A DNA stretch of 39,836 nucleotides from JAVBNC01 sp031551765. Lineage in GTDB: Bacteria; Desulfobacterota; Desulfovibrionia; Desulfovibrionales; Desulfovibrionaceae. Shown piece after piece: positions 1 to 8,004 of the stretch. How positions within the stretch are numbered: position 1 is the stretch's first letter; each line of letters opens with the position of its first letter. The DNA lies in NCBI GenBank assembly GCA_031551765.1, contig JAVBNC010000123.1, positions 1-39,836 of the forward strand. Reading direction: 5' to 3'. The translations under genes were made by a program, and so were the position numbers. Below the pieces are notes generated by a model. That model was not told where the DNA came from. It made no database searches and was given only the letters and a program-made list of their open reading frames with translations.

Positions 1-24
1 GCTCCCGGTCAAATCTGTTTTTTT
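1..24 (+). terminator. 3' half of a probable + strand terminator cut by the window edge
   Basis: Positions 1-13 read GCTCCCGGTCAAA and are followed by TCTG and eight T residues at 17-24. That is the look of the descending arm and U-tract of an intrinsic terminator for a + strand gene lying left of the window. The ascending arm is outside the window, so pairing cannot be checked. The same 13 bases form one arm of the perfect hairpin at 27769-27816. Confidence 0.35.
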
Positions 25-29
25 TGGAC

Positions 30-60
30 AAAAAGACGGCACTGTGATTGTACGGTGCCG
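30..60 (-). terminator. intrinsic terminator of the leftmost minus-strand gene
   Basis: CGGCAC (37-42) pairs with GTGCCG (55-60). Read on the minus strand the stem is followed by TCTTTTT. It starts two bases past the stop codon of the gene at 62-652 and faces the terminator fragment at 1-24, as expected between convergent genes. Confidence 0.6.
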
Positions 61-61
61 C

Positions 62-652
62 TTACAACTGAGCCTCCCATTTTACCAAAGCCTGGGTCAG
101 GATGGTATCCAGCCAGTCGCCGAATTTGGCGGCCAGGTTGGCGGCGTCTTCGCGGCCGTGGAAGCGGAAGTGGGAGGAGCCCAGGGGCTGGGTTTCCGTG
201 CCGGGGCGGCGCTGGCCGTCCACGATATCCACGAACTGCAGGAAGGAAGCGGCGGCCATCAGGCCTTTGGATGTGGGCTCCACGCAATGGAAGGCGACGA
301 CTATGTCGGCGTGGCGCTCGCCTTCAATGCGCAGACGCACCCATTGGCGGTAGGTCTTGGCGTCCGGCTGGTAGGAAAAATATTCCCCGGTGGACGCGAT
401 GGGCCGCAGATAATAGTGCGCCGTGTCCGGCCCGCTGGCCGTGACCTTGCAGACGATTTCCTGCCCAAAGGGACGGAAGGCCGCCTCCATTTCCTCTTTC
501 AAGGCGGTGAAGCGGGCCACGGCCAGTTCGCGCAACTCGTCCGCCTTGCGGAACGCGGGGGAATCTTTTTCCTTTTGCAGAAAAGCCTTGCGCTCGCGGA
601 GCTTGTCCAGGGCCTGAGCGATAATTTGCGGGGTTTTGGGGGGATTGGTCAT
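62..652 (-). CDS. conserved hypothetical protein, 196 aa
   Basis: I do not recognise a named family. The protein is soluble, with no signal peptide or membrane segment. Its N-terminal third (about residues 5-60) is charged and probably helical. The rest looks like a compact alpha/beta domain with several aromatic residues, for example YYLRP and YFSYQP around residues 80-95. The ATG at 652 is preceded by GGAACG at a workable distance, and the frame is open throughout. It lies 90 nt downstream of rqcH on the same strand, so co-transcription is possible. A terminator follows directly (30-60). Function unknown; the call as a real gene rests on start, terminator and clean coding character. Confidence 0.75.
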   Translation of the reverse strand: MTNPPKTPQIIAQALDKLRERKAFLQKEKDSPAFRKADELRELAVARFTALKEEMEAAFRPFGQEIVCKVTASGPDTAHYYLRPIASTGEYFSYQPDAKTYRQWVRLRIEGERHADIVVAFHCVEPTSKGLMAAASFLQFVDIVDGQRRPGTETQPLGSSHFRFHGREDAANLAAKFGDWLDTILTQALVKWEAQL

Positions 653-742
653 GGGCGTTCCATCTTGTTAGGGGTGTGAGCCATGCCTTCTAGTACGTGA
701 AAAAAAGCACGAGCGCAAGGGGGAACAAAGCTGAAGGCGGCT

Positions 743-2299
743 TCAGGCCTGCTTAAGGCGTTCTTCCAGCGCGGCGTCCACGGGCGCGAGAAAGCTCTGC
801 AACACGCTGTCCACGCGCACGGTGCCGGGCGCGGCCCCCTTGATGGGATGCACGTGCTTGGCCAGGGCGCAGAATACGCGGGCCTTGGCCTCACCACGCT
901 GCCAGCTTTTCAGGGCCACCAGGGTGGCAGCTTCCAGCAGAGTGCTTTCCGGCACTTCCTGGGCGGCGTGGTCGCGCTTGAGGATCAGGTGGGTGCTGGG
1001 GCCGTCTTCCGCGTGGAACCAGAGGTCAAAAGGACGGGCGCGGCGCAGAATTTCCCGGTTGCCTTCGGCGTTTTTGCCGCGCAGCAGGAGAAAACCGTCG
1101 GAGGAGAGAAAAGCCTGGGCTGCCTTGTCGCTCCGCTGCTGGCCTCGGGCTGTTGAAGCGGGAGCGGCCGGGACTGGGGGAGATGCCTTGCCCTGTTGGC
1201 CGGGCAAGGGCTGGAGTTCCCCGGCGCGCAGGGCCGCGATACGCGGGGTCAGCATGGCCAGGCCCCTGGCGGCGCGGTCCGACTGGCGGAAAAGGGCGGC
1301 CATGTTTTCGCGCAGGGTCAGGCGTTCGTCCAGCGGAATGCGGCGGGCCGGGCTTTCGCCCTCGGCCTCCAGGTCCAGGAAGGGCTGTTTCGTCTCCTTG
1401 TCCAGGCGCCAGAGTTGGGCCTGGATGCTGACGGCGTCGCCGCGCCGGGCAAGCACGGCCGTAAGGCGCTCTTCTTCCTTCAGCAGTGTGTTGAGCAGAC
1501 GGTTGCGGCGTTTGTCCTGGGCGCGGCCGGGGGCGGCGCGTTCCTTGCGCAGGCCTTCTTCCGCCAGGGCCAGGAGCTTGGGTTCGGACACGGCGCGCAG
1601 GGCGGCCAGCAGGGCTTCGCCGTCCTGGTCCAGGGGCAGGGCGGCCATGCCTTTGGGCGTCTGTTCCGGCGGCAGGGGCCAGGCGGAGAGCAGGGCGGGG
1701 ACGCTCTCTCGGCCCCCCGTTCCGTAGGCGAAAAGGTCGCCGTCCCCGGCTTCCAGGTCCACCAGCAAGGCGGCTTGGTCCGGCGGGGAAAGCGCGGCCA
1801 GGGTGCGCCGCAAAAGGGGGCTGAGCGTGGGGTAGTCCTGCCAGGCCGGGCCGGAGAGCAGGTCCGGCAGGGCGGAAGGCTCCGGCCACAGCGCGGGCCG
1901 GGGAAAGTCCTGGGGCAGGGCGGGCAGGTAGAGCGCGCCTTCGCGCAGGTCCAGCATCAGGTATCCGGCAATCTGGTTGTTTTCGCCCGGCAGGGGCAGG
2001 GCCAGGCGGCGGCCCACCCAGTCTATGAGCGCCGGGCCGAGCCTGCGGTCTTCCGCGTGCTTGCGCAGCAGCATGACCCGGGCCGGGGGAAAGGCCGGGT
2101 TGGGCAGCGGGCTTTTGTCTGTAAGGAAAAGCAGCGGTTCCGCCTTGTGGCCGCGCAGCACCAGGGCGCGCTTGGCCTGGCGGGTAAAAATGCGGAACAC
2201 CGTGACTTCCGGCAGAGGGGCGTGGATGCGTTCCACCCGCGCGCCGTCAAGAACGCGGGCCAGTGCGGGGGCAAGGCGTCGGAAAAGGTGGGCGTCCAT
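743..2299 (-). CDS. rqcH: NFACT family protein, RqcH/Rqc2-like ribosome quality control factor
   Basis: The 518-residue protein has NFACT architecture: an N-terminal NFACT-N domain (about 1-230), a charged helical middle rich in Arg, Glu and Leu (about 260-370), and a C-terminal NFACT-R (DUF814) domain (about 397-515). The latter carries DLWFHAEDGPSTH at about 425-437, the family's characteristic D-x-WFH block. Bacterial RqcH binds split 50S subunits carrying stalled nascent chains and directs C-terminal alanine tailing; that role is known from the family, not shown here. I chose the ATG at 2299 because the longer frame runs into dksA and because MDAHLFRRLAP is the usual N-terminus. No Shine-Dalgarno is visible, and the dksA terminator lies only 23 nt upstream, so expression may depend on read-through or a local promoter. 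Confidence 0.85.
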   Translation of the reverse strand: MDAHLFRRLAPALARVLDGARVERIHAPLPEVTVFRIFTRQAKRALVLRGHKAEPLLFLTDKSPLPNPAFPPARVMLLRKHAEDRRLGPALIDWVGRRLALPLPGENNQIAGYLMLDLREGALYLPALPQDFPRPALWPEPSALPDLLSGPAWQDYPTLSPLLRRTLAALSPPDQAALLVDLEAGDGDLFAYGTGGRESVPALLSAWPLPPEQTPKGMAALPLDQDGEALLAALRAVSEPKLLALAEEGLRKERAAPGRAQDKRRNRLLNTLLKEEERLTAVLARRGDAVSIQAQLWRLDKETKQPFLDLEAEGESPARRIPLDERLTLRENMAALFRQSDRAARGLAMLTPRIAALRAGELQPLPGQQGKASPPVPAAPASTARGQQRSDKAAQAFLSSDGFLLLRGKNAEGNREILRRARPFDLWFHAEDGPSTHLILKRDHAAQEVPESTLLEAATLVALKSWQRGEAKARVFCALAKHVHPIKGAAPGTVRVDSVLQSFLAPVDAALEERLKQA

Positions 2300-2321
2300 G
2301 AAAAAGAGGATAAGCGGTTGT

Positions 2322-2353
2322 AAAAAGGCCCGCCGGAGTGTTCCCGGCGGGCC
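2322..2353 (-). terminator. intrinsic terminator after dksA
   Basis: A 10-bp perfect stem (2327-2336 with 2344-2353, GGCCCGCCGG) has a 7-nt loop. On the minus strand it is followed by TTTTTAC. It stands between the dksA stop and the rqcH start. Confidence 0.8.
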
Positions 2354-2373
2354 TGGAAGACCCTTGTGTGCGA

Positions 2374-2736
2374 TTATTCGCCGCGCAGATGTTCGTCTTC
2401 TTCCTGCTTGCTCTTGCAGTTGATGCACAGGCGGGTCACAGGCCGGGCTTTGAGCCTGGGCACGCCTATTTCCTCGCCGCAGTCTTCGCAGGCGCCATAA
2501 GTGCCGTTATCCAGGCGGGTCAGGGCGGCCCGGATTTTTTTGATGAGTTTGCGTTCCCGGTCGCGTATGCGCAAGGTGAAGGCCCGGTCGGATTCCATGG
2601 TGGCCCGGTCCGCCGGATCCGCAAATATCTCGTTGTTGTCGGTCATATCCTCAAGGGTCAAGTCGCCTTGCTTGAGGGCTTCCTGAAGCTGTTCGTTCAG
2701 CAGATTGCGGAAGTATTCAAGGTCGTTCTGGTTCAT
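2374..2736 (-). CDS. dksA: DksA/TraR family RNA polymerase-binding transcription factor
   Basis: This 120-residue protein matches the DksA fold. It has an N-terminal coiled coil (about 1-75) with a tip motif D40-P-A-D43-R-A45, equivalent to the DxxDxA tip that enters the RNA polymerase secondary channel. A four-cysteine zinc finger follows (C83, C86, C104, C107). DksA works with ppGpp to repress rRNA promoters and activate amino-acid biosynthesis genes in starvation. The start at 2736 is set by AAGGAG six bases upstream; an in-frame codon seven residues earlier lacks a ribosome site. A sigma-70-like promoter lies at 2788-2816 and a terminator follows the gene, so it is probably monocistronic. 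Confidence 0.92.
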   Translation of the reverse strand: MNQNDLEYFRNLLNEQLQEALKQGDLTLEDMTDNNEIFADPADRATMESDRAFTLRIRDRERKLIKKIRAALTRLDNGTYGACEDCGEEIGVPRLKARPVTRLCINCKSKQEEDEHLRGE

Positions 2737-2787
2737 GGGACACTCCTTCACAAACAATAAAGCCCATCACCTCATGTGAATCGCGCT

Positions 2788-2816
2788 TGTATACTTCAGC
2801 CGTGGAAAAAAGGCAA
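2788..2816 (-). promoter_or_regulatory. probable sigma-70 promoter of dksA
   Basis: On the minus strand, TTGCCT (2816-2811) and TATACA (2793-2788) are separated by exactly 17 nt. Each box matches 4 of 6 consensus bases. The dksA start is about 50 nt downstream. Confidence 0.5.
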
Positions 2817-3066
2817 AGGAAAACACGGAATCGTGCCGACACCTCTTACTGTTCGCAAAAATAATAATACAACTGCCTGAAAAGACAATGGCACACCGTT
2901 AAATTGTGCCGGAATCCCAAGGAGAAATGTGGCTTTTGGCATACCAAAATGTCAGAAGGCATATGACGTTGCGGCTGGAGTGGACGGTAAAAGTCCACAT
3001 TGTTCCAATGCAAAGACGCCGGGCGTATTGCCCGGCGTCTTTGCATTACGTGGAAGAAATGAGACT
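2817..3066. other. gene-free stretch between dksA and the MITE
   Basis: I see no convincing gene here. Short open frames (66 codons on minus; about 52 codons on plus from 2927) run through the hairpin at 3007-3047 and have poor ribosome sites. The sequence is more AT-rich than its neighbours. An unrecognised small RNA ending at the hairpin cannot be excluded. Confidence 0.5.
3007..3047 (-). terminator. 18-bp perfect hairpin, probable original terminator of yajC-secD-secF
   Basis: Bases 3007-3024 pair perfectly with 3030-3047 around a 5-nt loop (GTATT). The core is GACGCCGGGC/GCCCGGCGTC. The U-tract is short on either strand (TTTGCATT). It lies downstream of secF but is separated from it by the MITE-like element, so it may be the operon's terminator displaced by the insertion. 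Confidence 0.5.
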
Positions 3067-3215
3067 TAGAGCATTTACATTTTGAAATTACTCACCAACG
3101 CTCTCGAAAACTGTGACGCGATGTGCGCATACCGTAAAACTACAAAGCATACACGACACGCTTCGCGGGCATCCGCTTCGCGTCTGCCGAGCAATTTCAA
3201 AGAGAAATTGCTCTA
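3067..3215. mobile_element. MITE-like element with imperfect terminal inverted repeats and TA ends
   Basis: The left end (3067-3093) and the reverse complement of the right end (3189-3215) align over 27 bp with about five mismatches. Both begin TAGAGCA, and both contain TTTGAAATT followed by one base and CTC. The flanking TA at 3067-3068 and 3214-3215 fits the TA duplication of IS630/Tc1-mariner elements. No ORF for a transposase fits inside. The right repeat is itself a 10-bp hairpin (3189-3198 with 3204-3213). The terminal TAG forms the secF stop codon. A related end sequence occurs at 39034-39054 after dnaE. Confidence 0.65.
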
Positions 3216-4331
3216 GACCCTGGAAATGCCCCTGGCCTTGGCTTTGGCTTCGGCCTGGACTTTGGCTTTTTCCTCGGCTTCGGCCTGGGCCACCACGGTG
3301 TCGCCGAAAACCAGCAGCACGGGGCTGGCCACGAACATGGACGAAGCCGTGCCCACGAACACCCCGATAAACATGACCAGGGCGAAATCGTGGATAATGC
3401 CCCCGCCGAAAAGCAGCAGGGTGGTGATGACGATAAGCGTGGTGCCGGAAGTGAGCACCGTGCGCGAAAGGGTCTGGTTGATGCTGCGGTTGATGATGGA
3501 GGACAGCTTCTGCCCCTTCTCGTTATGCAGGTTTTCCCGGATCCGGTCGTACACGATGATGGTGTCGTTCAACGAGTAGCCCACAATGGTCAGCAGGGCC
3601 GCGATGATGGTAAGGTCGAACTCCTTGTTCATAATGGAGAACAACCCCACTGTTATGAGCAGGTCATGGAGAATGGAGACGATGGCCCCCAACGCGAAGA
3701 TAAGCCGCAATTTCCAGCAGAGCACGACGGTCAGAATGGTGGCGGCCAGCACCAGAAAGGCCTTGCCCACGCCCACCAGTTCCAGCAGGTACATGCCGCC
3801 GGCCAGAGCGGCGGCCATAAGCACAGCCACTATCCAGCGGTGCTCGAAGCGGCCGGAAATGTAGATGGCTATCAGGAGTGTGGCGAAATACATGGCCTCC
3901 ACAGCTTTGGACCTGAGGTCCGCCCCTACTTTGGGGCCCACGGATTCCAGCCGCTGCAGCTCCAGGGGGTTGCCCGGGGTGTTTTCGTCCAGCGCCTTCA
4001 GAATGTCGTCGCGAATTTGCGAGGGCTTGGCGTCCGTGCTGGAAACGCGGATCAGGTAAGTGTGGCCCCCGTCGTTGCCGAAGCTCTGCACCACCAGGCC
4101 CGGGTGGCCGATCTTTTCCAGCGCGGCCTTGATGGCGTCTTCTTCAATGGCTTTTTCGAATTTTACCTGGGCTATGGTGCCGCCCGCAAAGTCGATGCCG
4201 TAGCGGGGGCCGCCCCGCATGCCCAGGGAAACGGCCCCGGCCAGAATGAGCAGAATGGACAGAATATAGGAGATGCGGCGCATCCCCACAAAGTCGATGC
4301 TCAGGTTGTTCGGTATAAGATGCAGACCCAT
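3213..4331 (-). CDS. secF: protein translocase subunit SecF
   Basis: SecF (372 aa) pairs with SecD in the inner membrane to pull translocating proteins through SecYEG using the proton gradient. Visible marks are an N-terminal membrane segment (about 18-36), the GIDFAGG motif after it, a periplasmic P1-like domain, and five more hydrophobic segments. The conserved GYSLNDTIIVYDRIREN block lies in the fourth segment region. The ATG at 4331 follows AAGGAG, and the gap to secD is only 9 nt, so the two are co-translated. The C-terminal tail is an Ala/Lys/Glu-rich helix. The TAG stop coincides with the end of the MITE-like element at 3067-3215, so the element probably inserted at the native stop codon. 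Confidence 0.95.
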   Translation of the reverse strand: MGLHLIPNNLSIDFVGMRRISYILSILLILAGAVSLGMRGGPRYGIDFAGGTIAQVKFEKAIEEDAIKAALEKIGHPGLVVQSFGNDGGHTYLIRVSSTDAKPSQIRDDILKALDENTPGNPLELQRLESVGPKVGADLRSKAVEAMYFATLLIAIYISGRFEHRWIVAVLMAAALAGGMYLLELVGVGKAFLVLAATILTVVLCWKLRLIFALGAIVSILHDLLITVGLFSIMNKEFDLTIIAALLTIVGYSLNDTIIVYDRIRENLHNEKGQKLSSIINRSINQTLSRTVLTSGTTLIVITTLLLFGGGIIHDFALVMFIGVFVGTASSMFVASPVLLVFGDTVVAQAEAEEKAKVQAEAKAKARGISRV

Positions 4332-4340
4332 GGCGGCTCC

Positions 4341-5930
4341 TTAAATACTGAGCGGACGGCCTTTTTTGCCCATCCACAAGTCGTACACGATGTGCGACAC
4401 AAAGATCGCGGTGAACATGGAGACAATAACGCCCAGGGTCAGCGTCACGGCAAAGCCCCGGATGGGACCGGTGCCGAACTGATAGAGCACTATAGCGGCA
4501 ATGACCGTGGTCAGGTTGGAGTCGGTAATGGTCAGCGTGGCGCGGGAAAAGCCGGTGCGGATGGCCGCTATGGGGGTCAGCCCCTTGAACAGCTCTTCCC
4601 GGATACGCTCGAAAATGAGCACGTTGGCGTCCACGGCCATGCCCAGGGTCAGCACAATGCCCGCTATGCCCGGCAGGGTCAGGGTGCCGCCGAAAGCCGC
4701 CAGGCCCGCGAGAATGAACAGCACGTCCAGAAGCAGCATGACGTTGGCCACTATGCCCGACAGGCCGTAGTAGATGGCCATGAACACCATGACTATCAGG
4801 CCGCCGGTGACGGCAGCCATGACGCCCTTGTCAATGGATTCCTGCCCCAGGGAAGGGCCGACGGTGCGTTCTTCCAGCACGGAGACGGGGGCGGGCAGGC
4901 TCCCCGCGCGCAGCACCAGGGCCAGGTCCTGGGCCTGGGCCATGGTGAAGCGGCCGGTAATGCTGGCCGAGCCGCCGGAAATTTTGCCCTGGATGACCGG
5001 GGCGGAGTGGATTTTGCCGTCCAGCACAATGGCCAGGCGGCGCCGGATATTGTCGCCGGTGATGCGCTCAAAAAGCGCCGCGCCCCGGTTGTTGAAAGTC
5101 AAGGCCACATAGGGCTGGTTGTCGCGGGAATCCGGCCGGGCCACGGCGTTGGCTATGTATTCGCCGGTCAGCACGGCTTCGCTGTCCACCAAGAGGCTCT
5201 GTTCTCCGCCTTCACGGTCCTGCATGGGCAGCAGCACGGTGCCGGGGGGCAGAAGACCCCGGGCTATGCGGGCCTGGTCCACGTCGTCGCGCACCAGGTG
5301 GAATTCCAGGTGCGCGGTCTGGCCCACCAGGCGTATGGCCCGCTCGGCGTCCTTGATGCCCGGCAGTTGGATAATGATGCGGTTGTCGTCTGGCTGGGAG
5401 CGGATGTCCGGCTCGGACACGCCGAACTGGTCAATGCGGTTGCGGATGGTGGTCAGCGCCTGGTTCAGCGCCATGCGGGCCATTTCCGCCCGCTCCTGGG
5501 GCTTTAAAGTGACCGTGTAGCGCAGTTGCCCGTCGCTGGCGGTCTGGGGCGCGGACAGGGCGGTATGGGGGAAGAACTTGGCCATGTGCTCGGCCAGGGC
5601 GTCTTTCTGGTCGGCGCGGGCCAGGGTGAACTCCAGCTTTTCATTGGGCAGGAGGTGCGGCCGCAGGACGACAATGCCCTTTTCTCGCGTGCTGGAACGG
5701 ATTTCCTGGCCGGTCTGGGTCAGGGAATTCTCTATGGCCTTGTCCACGTCCACGCCCAGCGTCAAGTGCATACCGCCCACCAGGTCCAGGCCCAGGTTGA
5801 CGCGGGCGTCAGGCAGAATCTTGCGCAGGGGGCTGTTCTGCACCCAGGACATGCCGGGCAAGAGGTACACGATGGAAAGCGCCACCGCCAGAACCGTGAC
5901 GATGAGTCGCCATTGCAGGCCTTCTCTCAT
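4341..5930 (-). CDS. secD: protein translocase subunit SecD
   Basis: SecD (529 aa) has an N-terminal membrane segment (about 8-25), the DLVGGMHL motif (49-56), a large periplasmic domain, and a C-terminal five-helix bundle. That bundle contains GMAVDANVLIFERIREEL, the conserved proton-pathway region. Together with SecF and YajC it supports late steps of Sec export. Start choice: the ATG at 5930 is preceded by AGGAGT and begins just before the first membrane helix; the open frame extends 22 codons further without a ribosome site. The gene lies 134 nt downstream of yajC and 9 nt upstream of secF. Confidence 0.95.
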   Translation of the reverse strand: MREGLQWRLIVTVLAVALSIVYLLPGMSWVQNSPLRKILPDARVNLGLDLVGGMHLTLGVDVDKAIENSLTQTGQEIRSSTREKGIVVLRPHLLPNEKLEFTLARADQKDALAEHMAKFFPHTALSAPQTASDGQLRYTVTLKPQERAEMARMALNQALTTIRNRIDQFGVSEPDIRSQPDDNRIIIQLPGIKDAERAIRLVGQTAHLEFHLVRDDVDQARIARGLLPPGTVLLPMQDREGGEQSLLVDSEAVLTGEYIANAVARPDSRDNQPYVALTFNNRGAALFERITGDNIRRRLAIVLDGKIHSAPVIQGKISGGSASITGRFTMAQAQDLALVLRAGSLPAPVSVLEERTVGPSLGQESIDKGVMAAVTGGLIVMVFMAIYYGLSGIVANVMLLLDVLFILAGLAAFGGTLTLPGIAGIVLTLGMAVDANVLIFERIREELFKGLTPIAAIRTGFSRATLTITDSNLTTVIAAIVLYQFGTGPIRGFAVTLTLGVIVSMFTAIFVSHIVYDLWMGKKGRPLSI

Positions 5931-6064
5931 AGATACTCCTGTCCGAACATGGTCCGCAAAACGCTCTGCCCGAAGCCCGGCGAAAGGTGCCGGCACCCGG
6001 GCAGGGCGTCATGAACACGGATGCGGCCAACCCCGCGCGGGGCGCCGCACCCGGTGTATGGTTG

Positions 6065-6610
6065 CTACTTCTTTTCCGCTTCAGTTTTGGGGGCGTCAGC
6101 CGGAGCCTGGGCCGGGGCTTCAGCCGGGGCGGCCGGAGCCTGCCCGGCGTTTTGGGCTTCCCCAGAAGCTTTGGCTTCCTCGGCGGGGGCGGCGCTTTCC
6201 GCTATGGCCTTGGGCTCTTCAGCGGGGGCTTCGGCCTTTTCAGCGGCCTTGCCCTTGGCTTTCTTTTCCGGCTTGGGCGCGGCGCCCGCGGCCTGCTGCT
6301 TGGTGGGCGCGGCGGCGATATACGGGCGGCCCACGGTCACCTTGGTTTCGCCAAGGTCCACCACCACCACGTCGTCGCGGGTTTCCACGATGCGGCCGTA
6401 CAGGCCGCCGGCGGTAATGACGGCGTCGCCCTTTTTCAGGGCTTCAAGCATCTGTTTGTGCTCTTTGGCCTTTTTCTGCTGCGGCCGGATAAGCAGAAAG
6501 TAAAAGACGATGAAAATAAGCGCGAAAGGGGCCAGGCCGGTAAGCAGGTTGCCGTCTTGTCCGGCCTGCTGGCCGGCGCCCAGGGCGTAAGCGTTGGTGA
6601 TCCAGAACAT
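6065..6610 (-). CDS. yajC: preprotein translocase subunit YajC with long Ala/Pro/Glu tail
   Basis: YajC is the small membrane partner of SecDF. Here one membrane helix (about 22-41) is followed by RPQQKKAKEH, the family signature, and a small beta domain with GGLYG (about 65-72). From about residue 100 to the end (181) the sequence is a low-complexity Ala/Pro/Glu/Lys extension, so the protein is well longer than the roughly 110 residues usual in E. coli. The ATG at 6610 has GGAGGAC as ribosome site. A GC hairpin followed by T residues (6630-6643) lies in the leader; it may be an attenuator, but this is weak. First gene of the yajC-secD-secF unit. Confidence 0.92.
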   Translation of the reverse strand: MFWITNAYALGAGQQAGQDGNLLTGLAPFALIFIVFYFLLIRPQQKKAKEHKQMLEALKKGDAVITAGGLYGRIVETRDDVVVVDLGETKVTVGRPYIAAAPTKQQAAGAAPKPEKKAKGKAAEKAEAPAEEPKAIAESAAPAEEAKASGEAQNAGQAPAAPAEAPAQAPADAPKTEAEKK

Positions 6611-6737
6611 GCGTCCTCCGGATAAAAGTGCGCCCGAGGGCGCGGTCATAATATATAAAACGAAATTTCCTAACCCGGACTCGGGAAAAACTCAATGGCT
6701 TTCTGGCGCGGGCGGCGCGTTTGGAGGCAAAAGGGCT

Positions 6738-7916
6738 TTATTGTGATTGATCCGAGCCCCGCATGGGAGAAAGTCCGTATACTACTAATGCCAGCATCAA
6801 CGCGGCCAGCGCTGCCCCGGAAAAAAAGGAAAAAGATGTGCCGCCCAGGAGCATGAGCGTGCTGAACAAAATGGGGCCCACGGTCTGGCCCAGGCGCAGC
6901 AGGGTGCCGTTGACGGCCATGACCACGGCCCGCTGCCCCTGCGGTGTTTCGCTGACCAGCATGGCGGAAACGTTGGGAATGTTCAGCCCCTGGCCGAAGC
7001 CGAAAAAGAGAACGGGCAGCACCACCATCCAGTGCGCGGTTATGAAGGGCATGATGCTCATGGAAATGATATAGCAGAGCTGGCTGGCGACGAGCAGTTT
7101 TTTGGGGGAAAAGCGCCGGGAAAGGCGTTCCAACTGCGAGGCGATCAGCGCAGCCCCCATGGAGGAGGCGATCATGGTGGCCCCGATGGAGGAGGGGCTG
7201 GACTGGAACACCGTATGGGCCATCAGGGGAAAGCAGGTGATGATGGGCCCGTAGAGCATGACGAAGGTGAGAAAAGTGACCCCGAACAGGGTGAGGTTGC
7301 GGGGCGTGGTGGCCACGGACCAGGATTCTTTCAGGTACTGGGCCATGCCTGTGTCGCCGGAAGGCCCGGCCAGCGGGGTGCGCAGGGTCAGCAGCAGCAC
7401 AGGCAGGGCCATGAGCGGCAGCAGAAAAGCGCAGCGCCAGTCCACATGGGCCAGCGCGCCCCCTATGGTGGGAAAAAAAGCCGTGCCTAGGCTGATGACC
7501 GTGCCGTTGTATCCCACCATGCGCGTCAGCGCGGGGCCTTTGTGGGCGTCCGCGATTATGGTGTTGTTCAACAGGCCCAGAGGCGCGGTGCCTATGCCCT
7601 GGATAAAACGGAACAGCACCAGCAGGGGAAAGTTGGGGGCGAACGCGCAGGCCGCTCCCCCAAAGGCCACCAGCAGCAGGGAAGGGACGAGCACGACCTT
7701 TCTGCCGTAGCGGTCGGCCAACAGGCCCGCCAGAGGGGAAAACACGATGCCCGGCAGGGTGAAGGCGGTGATGACCAGGCTGGCGGAAGCCGGGGAAACG
7801 CCGAACACCTCGCTCAGGTGCGGCACCAGCGGCATGACGCTGTTGACGCCCATGATCAGGATCAGGGTCAGGGAAAAGGCGAGAAGGACGGGTTTGTCCC
7901 GCAAAAGGTCGTTCAT
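6738..7916 (-). CDS. major facilitator superfamily transporter, DHA1-like exporter
   Basis: The 392-residue protein has twelve predicted membrane helices and the MFS motif A GLLADRYGRK between helices 2 and 3 (about residue 60-70). A longer cytoplasmic loop around residues 190-215 divides the two halves. Overall it resembles drug/proton antiporters of the DHA1 type; the substrate cannot be read from sequence. I chose the ATG at 7916 because it precedes the first membrane helix closely. An in-frame start at 7988 would add 24 atypical residues; neither has a strong ribosome site. It is the last gene of a run of same-strand genes beginning at 10349, 88 nt after the VTT-domain gene. Confidence 0.85.
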   Translation of the reverse strand: MNDLLRDKPVLLAFSLTLILIMGVNSVMPLVPHLSEVFGVSPASASLVITAFTLPGIVFSPLAGLLADRYGRKVVLVPSLLLVAFGGAACAFAPNFPLLVLFRFIQGIGTAPLGLLNNTIIADAHKGPALTRMVGYNGTVISLGTAFFPTIGGALAHVDWRCAFLLPLMALPVLLLTLRTPLAGPSGDTGMAQYLKESWSVATTPRNLTLFGVTFLTFVMLYGPIITCFPLMAHTVFQSSPSSIGATMIASSMGAALIASQLERLSRRFSPKKLLVASQLCYIISMSIMPFITAHWMVVLPVLFFGFGQGLNIPNVSAMLVSETPQGQRAVVMAVNGTLLRLGQTVGPILFSTLMLLGGTSFSFFSGAALAALMLALVVYGLSPMRGSDQSQ

Positions 7917-8004
7917 AGGCGGTATTGATCTCGCTATGCCGGAGCGTGGCGCGCCGTGCGTCGACAAACGGGCCCATACCCATAACAAAGGGAAGCAACA
8001 GCCC

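Noticed and set aside
2846..3046. 66-codon minus-strand frame and a 52-codon plus-strand frame from 2927
   Set aside because: Both run through the perfect hairpin at 3007-3047, neither has a properly spaced ribosome site, and the products resemble nothing.
3390..5507. 705-codon open frame on the plus strand
   Set aside because: It is antisense to secD and secF, which have clear motifs, and its His/Gln/Gly-rich product is typical of GC-rich shadow frames.
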